A stretch of 64,000 bases of DNA from NCBI RefSeq assembly GCF_021729865.1, contig NZ_CP063400.1, positions 4,588,001-4,652,000 of the forward strand. Direction: 5' to 3'. Origin of the DNA: Hydrogenophaga sp. SL48 (GTDB taxonomy: Bacteria; Pseudomonadota; Gammaproteobacteria; Burkholderiales; Burkholderiaceae_C). The position numbers and the translations under genes are program-made. Shown here piece by piece: positions 51,298 through 61,396 of this stretch; position 1 is the first letter of the stretch, and each line of letters begins with the position of its first letter. The notes beneath the pieces were generated by a model. The model made no database searches. It worked only from the letters and a program-made list of their open reading frames with translations, and was not told the origin of the DNA.

Positions 51298-52497
51298 TCA
51301 GACCAGCGCCGCCTCGAACCCCTGCGCCTGCAGTTGCCGGATCACCTCGGCGATGTGCTCGCGACCGCGCGTCTGCAGCACCAGCTCGATCGACACGTTC
51401 TGCGCCGCGAGCAGGGTAAAGGCGCGCTGGTGGTGCACCTCGTCGACGTTGGCGCCGGCCTCGGCCACGATGGTGGTGATGCGCGCCAGGTTGCCCGGCA
51501 CGTCGCGCGCGCTGACCACGATGCGCGCGAGCCGGCCGGCGCGCACCATGCCGCGCTCAATGATCGAGGCCAACAGCAGCGGGTCGATGTTCCCGCCGCA
51601 GAGCACCAGGCCGACCCGGCGGCCCGCGAAGCGTTCCGGGTGCTTGAGCACGGCGGCCAGACCGGCGGCGCCCGCGCCTTCGACCAGCGTCTTCTCGATC
51701 TCCAGCAGCATCACGATGGCCTGTTCGATGTCGCCCTCGTCCACCAGCACCAGATCGTCCACCTTGTCCCTGATGATGGCTTCGGTGAGGGTGCCGGGCG
51801 TGCCCACGGCGATGCCCTCGGCGATGGTGCTGTTGCCCTGGGGCAGGTGCGTGCCCTTGATGGCGTTGTACATCGCGGGGAAACGTTCGGTCTGCACGCC
51901 GACGATCTGGATGTCGGGCCGGATCGCCTTGGCGGCGGTCGCCATGCCGCTGATCAACCCGCCGCCGCCCACCGCGATCACCAGGGTGTCGATGTCGGGT
52001 TGCGCGCGCAGCATCTCCAGCGCCACCGTGCCCTGGCCCGCGACGATGGCTTCGTCGTCGTAGGGGTGCACGAACACCAGGCCCTCGCGCGCCGACAGAT
52101 CGCGGGCGTGGGCGCGCGATTCCTCCAGCGAGTCGCCGTGCAGCACCACCTCGGCGCCGAAGCCGCGCGTGCGCTCCACCTTCACGCCGGGCGTGAAGCG
52201 CGGCATGACGATCACCGCGCGCAGGCCCAGGCGCTGCGCGTGGTAGGCCACGCCCTGCGCGTGGTTGCCCGCGCTCATGGCCACCACGCCGCGCAAGCGC
52301 TCTTCGGGCGTCAGCTGCACCAGCTTGTTGCAGGCCCCGCGCTCCTTGAACGAGGCGGTGTATTGCAGGTTCTCGAACTTGAGAAACACCTGGCAGCCGG
52401 TGAGTTGCGAAAGCGTGCGGGATTCCACACACGGCGTGTCCAGAACCTGGCCGTTCAGGCGCAGGGCGGCGGCTTCGATGTCTTCGAGTTTGAGCAT
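51298..52497 (-). CDS. ilvA: Threonine ammonia-lyase (with ACT domain)
   Basis: This 399-residue PLP enzyme deaminates threonine to 2-oxobutanoate. The PLP Lys is in ASFKERGACNKL, the serine-loop AMSAGNHAQGVAYHAQRLG binds the cofactor, and VAVGGGGLISGMATA-type IAVGGGGLISG holds the phosphate. The C-terminal ACT domain (about residues 325-399, RLARIVVSARDVPGNLARITTIVAEAGANVDEVHHQRAF) is a single copy. Length and single ACT suggest the shorter, catabolic-type enzyme rather than the 500-residue biosynthetic IlvA. CACAAT six bases upstream implies a leaderless transcript. Confidence 0.93.
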   Translation of the reverse strand: MLKLEDIEAAALRLNGQVLDTPCVESRTLSQLTGCQVFLKFENLQYTASFKERGACNKLVQLTPEERLRGVVAMSAGNHAQGVAYHAQRLGLRAVIVMPRFTPGVKVERTRGFGAEVVLHGDSLEESRAHARDLSAREGLVFVHPYDDEAIVAGQGTVALEMLRAQPDIDTLVIAVGGGGLISGMATAAKAIRPDIQIVGVQTERFPAMYNAIKGTHLPQGNSTIAEGIAVGTPGTLTEAIIRDKVDDLVLVDEGDIEQAIVMLLEIEKTLVEGAGAAGLAAVLKHPERFAGRRVGLVLCGGNIDPLLLASIIERGMVRAGRLARIVVSARDVPGNLARITTIVAEAGANVDEVHHQRAFTLLAAQNVSIELVLQTRGREHIAEVIRQLQAQGFEAALV

Positions 52498-52503
52498 CGC
52501 CCG

Positions 52504-52509
52504 ATTGTG
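52504..52509 (-). promoter_or_regulatory. -10-like box CACAAT at threonine ammonia-lyase
   Basis: On the minus strand CACAAT-CGGGCG-ATG puts the box six bases before the start codon, as in the other leaderless candidates. Confidence 0.4.
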
Positions 52510-52680
52510 CAACCGGTACCCCGTCACGGAGGCTCGGAAAAAGCCCCACAAATCGCTGGAACACGCTCCATGACGCTCTTCCATGATTCATCAAGCTGGG
52601 TTATGGTCCGCTTCAAAGCCGCCTGGCGGTCGCGCATCCCCCCTGTGGTGGTCCCCTTTGTGATGACTGGAGGTGTCCGA

Positions 52681-55095
52681 ATGAGCAAACGCCTGTTGCA
52701 GCGCAAAGCGCCTGCAACACACACCGTGCCCGAGCCACGCCCGGGCCCCGAGCCCCGGCACAGCCCGGCGCTCGATGCGCGCGTGTTTGTGCCCTCCAGC
52801 CTGCGGCATGCGCCGGTGTTGGACCTGATGTGCTCCCACTTCGTGCTCACGCTCGCCGCCCGCCAGGGGCAGCGCTTCAACGTGCGCCGCGACCTCAACA
52901 CCCTGCTGGCCCTGGCCGGCCGCCACCTGGTCTGGCCCCTGACCGTGCTCGGGCGCCTGCGCGGCTTCCTGGAGCGCCGCTGCAAGGACAACGAACTCTG
53001 GACCGGCCACGATACGCTTTCCACCGCCGCCTTCATGGAGCGGTACGGCGTCTGGCGCGGCCCCTATGAAGAAGGCACGCTGTTCTTCTACCTGGACGAG
53101 TACGCCAAGGAGTCGCCCAAAGACCTGCTGTCGGTGCTGGCCGTCACCGGCGACTGGCTCAGCCACGCGCTGAAGAAGCAGTCCACCCTGGTCGAGAAAA
53201 ACATCGACGCCCTGGCCGGTCTGCTGCAGCTCAACCGCGCCGAGCGCGCGCTGCTGCTCTACGGCACGCTCGCGCGTTACCAGCGCGACCTGCGCTCCAT
53301 CCTGGTGGAGTTCAAGGTCAACAACGCACCCGAGGCCTACGCGGCGATTGCCGACGTGGCGGGCGTGAAGGCCAGCGAGGTGGGCGAGGCGCTGCGCGCC
53401 GGCTCCCGGCTGGAGCGCATCGGCATGGTCGAGAACCTGATCTCCGAACACAACATCACCGACCTGGCCGACCTGATGAAGGTCAGCGAAAAGCTGCCAC
53501 CGGTGCTGATGCGCGAGTACCGCAACGAAAGCGAGCTGATGGCGGTGTTCACCCGCCCGGCCGCGCGCTCGGCGCTCAGCGGCAAAGACTTCGACTACGT
53601 CGCCGACGATGTGAACCTGCTGTGCGCGCTGCTGCGCGAGGCGGTGGCGCGCAAGGAGCCGGGCGTCAACATCCTGCTCTACGGCCCGCCCGGCACCGGC
53701 AAGACCGAGCTGGCGCGCGTGGTCGCACAGGCCGCGAGCCTGGAGCTGTTCGAGGTGGAGTACGCCGACCGCGACGGCAACGCGCTCTCGGGCCGCGACC
53801 GCTACCGTTCGCTGCAGATCGCACAGGTGTTTCTCAAGGGCACGGCGCACTCGGCGCTGCTGTTCGACGAGGTGGAGGACGTGTTCCCGCCGATCTCCAG
53901 CGAGGCGGCCCAGTACATGGCGCGCGCCGACCAGGTCACCGCGCCGCACAGCGGCAGCGTGAGCGGCAAGGCCTGGGTCAACCAGATCCTCGAATCCAAC
54001 GCCGTGCCCACGATCTGGGTGACCAACCGCATCGAGCAGATCGACCCGGCCTTTCGCCGCCGTTTCGCCTACCACCTCGAACTCAAGAGCCCGCCGCCCG
54101 GTGCGCGCGAGCAGCTGGTGCGCAAGACGCTCGAAGGCGTGCCGGTGTCCGAGGCGCTGGTGGGGCGGCTGACCGCGCGCAAGGGACTCACGCCCGCGCA
54201 GATCCGCACCGCCGTGCGCTTCGCCCACCTGGCCAGCCCGCCGGCCAAGACCAGGGGACGACGCAAGCTGTCGGCCGTGGCGACCGGTCCGTCGCTGGAC
54301 GACCTGATCGAGCGCCAGCTGCGCAACGCCGACCTGGCGCTGGGCCGCACGCCCGACGCCGGCATGCGCCCCGAGGTCACGCAATACAGCCTGGACATGC
54401 TCAACGTCAGCTCGCGCTACGAGCTGCCGCGCGTCGTCAACGCGCTCAAGGCGCGCGGCCACGGCACGCTGTGTTTCTACGGCGCGCCCGGCACCGGCAA
54501 GACCGCGCTGGCCGAGTACCTGGCCCGCCAGCTGGAGCGCCCGCTGATGATCCGCCGCGCGAGCGACCTGGTGAGCAAGTTCGTGGGCGAGACCGAGCAG
54601 CAGATGGCCGCCATGTTCCGCGAGGCCGAGGCCGAGAAAGCCGTGCTGCTGCTGGACGAGGCCGACAGCTTTCTGCAGGACCGGCGCGGCGCCCAGCGCA
54701 CCTACGAGGTGACCGAGGTCAACGAGATGCTGCAGGGCATGGAGCGTTACAACGGCATCTTCGTCTGCACCACCAACCTGCTCGACAGCCTGGACCAGGC
54801 GGCGCTGCGGCGCTTCACTTTCAAGATCCAGTTCAAACCGCTCCTGGCCGATCAGCGCCGTCGCATGTTCATCGTGGAAGCGCTGGGGGGCGACGAGGCG
54901 GCCCTGAGCCCGGAGGTGGCGGCGCGGCTGGCCAAGCTGGAGCAGCTGTGCCCGGGCGATTTTGCGGCGGTGAAGCGGCAGGTCGAGATCCTGGCCGAGG
55001 CGTTGAAGCCCGAGGACTTTGTGTCACAGCTCGAAGCCGAGCACCGCATCAAACCCGAGGTGCGTGAGGCGCGGGGCATGGGCTTCGTGAATTAG
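52681..55095 (+). CDS. Unassigned large ATPase with two AAA+ domains
   Basis: This 804-residue protein has an N-terminal region of about 310 residues without recognised motifs, then two AAA+ modules. Walker A1 GPPGTGKT is at 335-342 with Walker B1 LLFDEVEDVF near 393-402. Walker A2 GAPGTGKT is at 601-608 with Walker B2 LLLDEADSFL near 656-665. The second module has sensor-like CTTNLLDSLDQAALRRFTFKI and the first VTNRIEQIDPAFRRRFAYHL, an arginine-finger region. It resembles katanin/VCP-type classic AAA proteins but fits no named bacterial family I know. RBS GGAGG precedes ATG 52681. No partner gene is evident. Confidence 0.85.
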   Translation: MSKRLLQRKAPATHTVPEPRPGPEPRHSPALDARVFVPSSLRHAPVLDLMCSHFVLTLAARQGQRFNVRRDLNTLLALAGRHLVWPLTVLGRLRGFLERRCKDNELWTGHDTLSTAAFMERYGVWRGPYEEGTLFFYLDEYAKESPKDLLSVLAVTGDWLSHALKKQSTLVEKNIDALAGLLQLNRAERALLLYGTLARYQRDLRSILVEFKVNNAPEAYAAIADVAGVKASEVGEALRAGSRLERIGMVENLISEHNITDLADLMKVSEKLPPVLMREYRNESELMAVFTRPAARSALSGKDFDYVADDVNLLCALLREAVARKEPGVNILLYGPPGTGKTELARVVAQAASLELFEVEYADRDGNALSGRDRYRSLQIAQVFLKGTAHSALLFDEVEDVFPPISSEAAQYMARADQVTAPHSGSVSGKAWVNQILESNAVPTIWVTNRIEQIDPAFRRRFAYHLELKSPPPGAREQLVRKTLEGVPVSEALVGRLTARKGLTPAQIRTAVRFAHLASPPAKTRGRRKLSAVATGPSLDDLIERQLRNADLALGRTPDAGMRPEVTQYSLDMLNVSSRYELPRVVNALKARGHGTLCFYGAPGTGKTALAEYLARQLERPLMIRRASDLVSKFVGETEQQMAAMFREAEAEKAVLLLDEADSFLQDRRGAQRTYEVTEVNEMLQGMERYNGIFVCTTNLLDSLDQAALRRFTFKIQFKPLLADQRRRMFIVEALGGDEAALSPEVAARLAKLEQLCPGDFAAVKRQVEILAEALKPEDFVSQLEAEHRIKPEVREARGMGFVN

Positions 55096-55098
55096 AGA

Positions 55099-55205
55099 GC
55101 TCCCCCCGCGCCGCTACGCGTCACCCCCCTCAAGGGGGGCGGCGCCTGCGGGCCGGGAAACCCGGACCCGCGGCGCCCTGGGTTGGGTGCACCTCGCTCC
55201 GGGCA
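55099..55205 (+). repeat. Post-stop GC-rich multi-hairpin repeat, copy 6
   Basis: This begins three bases after the AAA+ stop: CCCCCCGCGCCGCTACGCG, CCCCCCTCAAGGGGGG hairpin, a modified block GGGCCGGGAAACCCGG, and the tail CCTGGGTTGGGTGCACCTCGC seen after other copies. Confidence 0.75.
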
Positions 55206-55222
55206 GAACGGGTGCCCAGCGA

Positions 55223-55948
55223 TCAGCTCGCCAGCGCCAGCCGCGCAAACCGGGGCAACACCGACGCTGCCTCGGGCGTGGGCCTGAGCGCTGCAGCGAT
55301 CTCTGCTGCATCGCGCCCTTCGCGCTCCAGCACCGGGCCCAGGCCCTCCAGGTAGCTGCGCAGCGCCTCGTCTGAAAACTCGGGGTGGAACTGCACGCCC
55401 CAGGCGTTGCGGCCGACGCGGAAAGCGTGGTGCGGCTCGAAGGCGTTGCCCGCCAGCAGCACCGCGCCCGGCGGCAGGCGACGCACCGATTGCCAGTGCG
55501 TGGCCTGCGCGTCGAATTCGTCGGGCAGGTCGCCCAGCAAGGGGTCGCTCTGCCCGACGGCGTGGCGTTGCACCCGCACGGTGCCGATCTCCACGCCACC
55601 GGGGTGGTGCGCCACCTCGCCGCCCAGCGCGTGGGCCAGCAGCTGGTGGCCGTAGCAGATGCCCAGCACCGGCGTCTCGGCCTGCACCGCCTGCTGCAGC
55701 CAGGGCACCAGCGCCTCGCTCCAGGGTTCGCGCTCCGACACCATGGCGTGCGAACCCGTGAGCACGATGCCCGCCACCGTGTCGGGCGCGGGTGGAGGGG
55801 CGTCGCCCTGGGCATCGAACACCACCACCTCGGCCCCGCCGTCGCGCAGCCCCGCTGCGATCCAGTCGTGGAAGTCACCGAGGCGCTCGCGGATGTGGTC
55901 GTGGGTCGACCCGGTCTGGACGATGAGCAGGGGGCGGGCAGCGGTCAT
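55223..55948 (-). CDS. Class I glutamine amidotransferase domain protein
   Basis: This 241-residue stand-alone GATase1 protein has the nucleophile GICYGHQLLAHALGG (Cys near residue 98), and catalytic His-Glu in GVQFHPEFSDE. It resembles GMP synthase-type amidotransferase domains and YfeJ-like proteins, acting on glutamine to release ammonia or on gamma-glutamyl compounds. No synthetase partner is adjacent, so it is probably a gamma-glutamyl hydrolase-like protein. A TAGAAT box six bases upstream suggests a leaderless transcript. Confidence 0.88.
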   Translation of the reverse strand: MTAARPLLIVQTGSTHDHIRERLGDFHDWIAAGLRDGGAEVVVFDAQGDAPPPAPDTVAGIVLTGSHAMVSEREPWSEALVPWLQQAVQAETPVLGICYGHQLLAHALGGEVAHHPGGVEIGTVRVQRHAVGQSDPLLGDLPDEFDAQATHWQSVRRLPPGAVLLAGNAFEPHHAFRVGRNAWGVQFHPEFSDEALRSYLEGLGPVLEREGRDAAEIAAALRPTPEAASVLPRFARLALAS

Positions 55949-55954
55949 GGGGAG

Positions 55955-55960
55955 ATTCTA
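55955..55960 (-). promoter_or_regulatory. -10-like box TAGAAT at the amidotransferase gene
   Basis: On the minus strand TAGAAT-CTCCCC-ATG places the box six bases before the start codon at 55948. Confidence 0.45.
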
Positions 55961-55990
55961 GAAAGACCCACGCCAGACCCGCGAACGCCC

Positions 55991-56018
55991 AAAAAAAGGC
56001 CCGTCACAAGGACGGGCC
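55991..56018 (-). terminator. Intrinsic terminator upstream of the amidotransferase gene
   Basis: On the minus strand GGCCCGTC-cttgt-GACGGGCC is followed by TTTTTTT. It lies about 160 bases behind the stop of the 56182 gene and insulates the amidotransferase promoter. Confidence 0.9.
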
Positions 56019-56098
56019 AGAGGAGGACCTTCACAACGAAAAAAAGTTGAAGAGCGCTGCGGGCACAGACCCCTCTCCGGAGAAAGTGCCCCCTGACC

Positions 56099-56181
56099 CA
56101 GAACGCCGCGGAACCGGCTTTGCCGGGCCGCCAGCGTTGCCCCCTGGGGGGTGACGCGCCCTCAGGCGCGGCGCGGTGGGG
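56099..56181 (-). repeat. Post-stop GC-rich multi-hairpin repeat, copy 7
   Basis: On the minus strand it directly follows the stop of the 56182 gene: CCCCACCGCGCCGCGCCTGA, CCCCCCAGGGGG hairpin, then GGCCCGGCAAAGCCGGTTCC. Confidence 0.8.
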
Positions 56182-56523
56182 TCACTGAAGCAGTGCCATC
56201 GGGCCCGAAGGCAGTTCGTCCGGCGCATGGTCCGGATGGTGCTCGACAAAGAACCGCAGCTTCTGGTCCAGGCGGGCCACGCGGTTGTGTGCGACGCCTT
56301 CGCAGTGGTGTTTGGAAATCAGGTTGAACAACTTGCCGCGCAGGAACCACAGGTCCTTGGGGCTCTGGCAGCCGATCAGCGCGGCGTGCAGCCGCGTGCG
56401 CACAGGATCCTTGATGTCGGCCATCGCGTCCTCGAACTCGTCCACCAGAAAGTCCAGCTCAAGCACCTCGGTGTCGTGGTAGCTCGGCTTTTTCTGGCCA
56501 AACCAGGGCAGCTTGAAAAACAT
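56182..56523 (-). CDS. Hypothetical protein (113 residues)
   Basis: This 113-residue soluble helical protein has the start MFFKLPWFGQKKPSYHDTEVLELDFLVDEFEDAMADIKDPV and the end RFFVEHHPDHAPDELP. There are no membrane segments and no recognised motif, although a His/Cys-containing middle (KLFNLISKHHCEGVAH) could bind metal. GGGAGATCCCC precedes ATG. It is a monocistronic gene ending in a post-stop repeat and a terminator. Confidence 0.7.
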   Translation of the reverse strand: MFFKLPWFGQKKPSYHDTEVLELDFLVDEFEDAMADIKDPVRTRLHAALIGCQSPKDLWFLRGKLFNLISKHHCEGVAHNRVARLDQKLRFFVEHHPDHAPDELPSGPMALLQ

Positions 56524-56709
56524 GGGGATCTCCCGGGGAGTGATCGTGGACCGGGCGGGGTTGCTTCGGCATCCCCTTTGTCATCGACCAGTGCCGCCGC
56601 GCCTTGAGCGTCGACAGCGAAAGACACCCACCCTCTCCGATGAGCGGTCGCCGGGCGAAAGCCGGGTCAATCGATGGTGGTCACAGCGGCGGTGCAGACC
56701 GCCAACCGA

Positions 56710-58613
<1,904 letters not shown>

Positions 58614-58617
<4 letters not shown>

Positions 58618-59033
58618 ATCTGCTCCCAGGGCAGTCCGTCATACCTCCAGCCGTTGAGCGAAGAGCGCTTGAACGCGTCGTTGAGATCACCTTCGAAGCC
58701 GTGCACCACGTGCAAGACCTCGGTGAAGCCCACCGCTTCCAGCGCGGCGCCCGCGTCCAGCGTGCGCTTGCCGCTGCGGCAGATCAGCAGCACGGGGCGC
58801 TGCCTGTCGCCCGCCTCGGCCACCACGGCCTCGGCAAAACGGGCTGCGTCGGGCGTCAGGTCGGGGTACTCGTACCAGGGGATGTTCTCCACCCCCGGAG
58901 GACGCCCCACGTAGAGCGATTCGATCTCCATGCGCACGTCCACGAACAGCGGCGGATCCTGGCCCTCGGCGGCGCGGCGCTCAGTCTCGGCCTGCAGCCA
59001 GGACCAGGCTTGCTTGGGGGTCAGGTGTTTCAT
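58614..59033 (-). CDS. Rhodanese-like domain protein
   Basis: This 139-residue rhodanese has the active-site loop CRSGKR with the catalytic Cys near residue 86 ([22 protein letters not shown]). [25 protein letters not shown] is the conserved substrate-side N-terminus. It may transfer sulfane sulfur. It overlaps the recQ start (GTGA), an unusual pairing that may only reflect transcription sharing. The ATG at 59033 fits the family start. Confidence 0.9.
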
Positions 59034-59164
59034 GGGCTGTATTTTCAGGCAAGCCACAGAAGCCGCCTTTCAACCGCCGTTTGGGTGCCCGGGCAGGGTC
59101 GCTTGGGGCGACCCTCCGTGCGGTGCACTGTGGTGCGAGTTTGCTTGGGGCGGCGCTCAGGCCG

Positions 59165-60580
59165 TCACACGGCCCGTGCGGTGGTCTCGGTTTCCCTGGT
59201 GGTTCCGCGCACGGCTTCGGCGACCTGTGCTTCGACCGGGCGCTCTGTGGCCAGGGCCTGCAGCGACTGCCCGGCGGGCGTGTTGGCCGCCGCCATGGCG
59301 TCGATCCGCCCTTCGCGCAGGGTCTGGCCGTCGTGCTGCGCGAAACGGACCGTGCTGCCGTCGGCCTTGAGGTGGGTGATGCGGCTGAGGCCGGCCTCCT
59401 GCGCCGACCGGGCGAGCGCCCAGGCGGTGTTCTCCAGCCCCTGGTTCCACGGCAGACCGTGTTCGGTGGCCAGGCGCTGCACCTGCTGCCGGCTGTCAAC
59501 GAGCAGCGCTCGCGATGCGGACGGGAGGGCGTCCAGCGAGGCCGGACGGTCGGGGTCGACGTCGAGCTGGGTGTGCTTGCGCGACGTCGGTGCGGCGCCA
59601 GACCGGTCCCGCTGCGCGGGCTCCCCCGGTGCCAGTGGCCCGCGCAAGTGGTCGATGGTGTCCTCGATGTTCCCGTCCAGCCCGCGCCCGACGGCGGTGA
59701 TGATGCCGCGCTTGAGGCGGACATCGTGGCGGTATTCGTCGATCTGCACCGCGTTGCGCGCGGCCAGCGCCTGGGCCTGCCCGTCGCTGAGCACCGAGCG
59801 GTCGGACCGGCCGTTGGCGTCGACATCGACGAAGTGGTGCATGCGGTGGCTGTCGCCCAGGGCCACGGCCGCGCCGATGGTGCGCGGTGGTGTGGTGCCG
59901 GTCGCGTAGTGGACCGGGAGGTGGCCCCGCAGCGGATCGCTCCAGTGGGTCTGGTTGTCGAAACCGTGGGCCGCCAGCGTGTCCACCTCCTGCGCACGCG
60001 CGTGGATGCGGACCTGACCGAAGTGCGGGCTGGCGGCACTGACCATGTCGCCGGCCATCACGTGGTTGATCACCGAGTGGCCACCTTCGGGGATGCGGCG
60101 GTCGAGGCTGGCCGCGCCGAAGGCGTTGAAGGTCTCGCCCGTGAGGCCGAAGTGGTGCGCGCTGACCTGGGCGAGCGTGCCGCCGAGGGAGTGGCCGGTG
60201 ACGGTGACGGGGCCGGTCGACAGGCCACGCGCCTGCTCTGTCTGGGCGATGGTCAGGGCCTGCCGCGTCAGGGCGATGGCGTCGTCCGCTTGCAGGTTGG
60301 AGCGGTTGAGCACCATGCCCGCATCCGCCAGAACCCCGTCCTTGAAGGCCTCCCGATCAAACTCGGTGCCGCGATGCGCCACCACGATCTCGCCGTTGTC
60401 GACGCGTTGATAGATCGTGCCTTGGTAGCCGGTTCGTGGGTTGTCCACGTGCGTTCGGATCAGATATGCAATGCCGCCGATGGTCTCAGGTCGGGCGTCG
60501 CTTCTGGAAAACGAGCCTGTTGGATAGCCTCGATACGCATCGCGTGCCAGATTTGCGTACTGCTGGCTGCTGACGCTCAT
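59165..60580 (-). CDS. Class 3 lipase with C-terminal XVIPCD-like domain, probable type IV secretion antibacterial effector
   Basis: This 471-residue protein has an N-terminal lipase class 3-like domain. AYLIRT and VVAHRGTEFDREAFKDGVLADAGMVL are followed by the nucleophile GHSLGG (Ser131) and TLAQVSAHHFG, with candidate acid Asp178 (AGDMVS) and His224 (HLPVHYATG). The region near 345-445 (RQQVQRLATEHGLPWNQG, NTAWALARSAQEAGLSRITHL, GRIDAMAAANTPAGQSLQAL) fits the XVIPCD signal of X-T4SS effectors. No signal peptide is present, as expected. It overlaps the upstream lipoprotein gene by four bases. A T4SS itself is not in the window. Confidence 0.78.
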   Translation of the reverse strand: MSVSSQQYANLARDAYRGYPTGSFSRSDARPETIGGIAYLIRTHVDNPRTGYQGTIYQRVDNGEIVVAHRGTEFDREAFKDGVLADAGMVLNRSNLQADDAIALTRQALTIAQTEQARGLSTGPVTVTGHSLGGTLAQVSAHHFGLTGETFNAFGAASLDRRIPEGGHSVINHVMAGDMVSAASPHFGQVRIHARAQEVDTLAAHGFDNQTHWSDPLRGHLPVHYATGTTPPRTIGAAVALGDSHRMHHFVDVDANGRSDRSVLSDGQAQALAARNAVQIDEYRHDVRLKRGIITAVGRGLDGNIEDTIDHLRGPLAPGEPAQRDRSGAAPTSRKHTQLDVDPDRPASLDALPSASRALLVDSRQQVQRLATEHGLPWNQGLENTAWALARSAQEAGLSRITHLKADGSTVRFAQHDGQTLREGRIDAMAAANTPAGQSLQALATERPVEAQVAEAVRGTTRETETTARAV

Positions 60581-61281
60581 GACTTGCCCTTTACGGACGC
60601 AGTGATGGAGAAGAGATTGGCGCGATGCGTTGGGCCAAATTCACTGGGGTCTCTTCGACCCGAATTGCCCGTGTCTCCCACTCCTGGCAGCTGAGGGTAG
60701 TCACCCTTCCAGTAGTGCTGTCTGATCACCGAGCCAGGTTTGATGTCCTTTGACACCAGATGGACGACATACACCGTGTCTTCCTTGGCCCCAGTCGCGC
60801 TGATCCCCACCCGGATGGAAGTCAGATCCCAGTGACACACGCCTTTGCCGTAGTAGTCCTCATCCAGCATTGCATCCCGGTAGGCTGTGACCACAAAGCG
60901 ATTCTTCCCAGCTTGGGACACGTTGACTGGCATCGCCCTAGACGGAGAGGCTCGGGCTCCGGCCCATTCGCTGGTGACGTAATTGCAGTTGAAGGACTGA
61001 TACGCCAGATCGCCCTTGAACACAGCAAACGGCCCGGGCGCGTCGTGGATTTCGAACTCGACCTCAATCCCCTCCTTCGGCGCCGGGTTGACCCGGTAGA
61101 GGTGTTCCTGCGCCGACTTGTCGTTCTTCGGTGCGCCCGTGGACTGGGCGACGGCGGTGCCGGGGGCCCCGGCGGGTGCGGTGGGCTGGCAGGCCATCAG
61201 AGACCACACCGCGCCCACGACGCAGGCCAGCCGCGCCAGGCGCACAGCAGGGAACACTGGGAAGACAGGGAATTCATGCAC
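60577..61281 (-). CDS. Lipoprotein, probable immunity protein 1
   Basis: This 234-residue lipoprotein has a signal (VHEFPVFPVFPAVRLARLAC...) with lipobox LMAC at Cys31 and a body rich in beta-prone sequence (FEIHDAPGPFAVFKGDLAYQSFNCNYV; YVVHLVSKDIKPGSVIRQHYWKGDYPQLPG). The start is GTG 61281 with an AAGGAGAGG site. It overlaps the lipase gene by four bases, the usual layout for an effector's periplasmic immunity lipoprotein. Stretches such as APGPF, the Cys pair and HYWKGDYP recur in the next lipoprotein, so the two are paralogues. Confidence 0.7.
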   Translation of the reverse strand: MHEFPVFPVFPAVRLARLACVVGAVWSLMACQPTAPAGAPGTAVAQSTGAPKNDKSAQEHLYRVNPAPKEGIEVEFEIHDAPGPFAVFKGDLAYQSFNCNYVTSEWAGARASPSRAMPVNVSQAGKNRFVVTAYRDAMLDEDYYGKGVCHWDLTSIRVGISATGAKEDTVYVVHLVSKDIKPGSVIRQHYWKGDYPQLPGVGDTGNSGRRDPSEFGPTHRANLFSITASVKGKS

Positions 61282-61396
61282 ACACCTCTCCTTGAATGTC
61301 GTTGTCGGAACAGGCGGCATTTGAACCGAAAACACCCAGCGCGCTGGCGCCACCCCTGCCGAACCAGCAGGTGGGCCGCGCGGTGGGCCAGTCGGC

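Noticed and set aside
49624..52680. Open reading frame running thousands of bases upstream of the AAA+ gene in its frame
   Set aside because: It is antisense to the channel and threonine ammonia-lyase genes, whose products are clearly recognisable. The long openness is a known effect of high GC content, and homology starts only at 52681.
59095..59115. Hairpin AGGGTCGC-ttggg-GCGACCCT behind the lipase gene
   Set aside because: The stem is good, but no T-run follows on the minus strand, so it is not called an intrinsic terminator.
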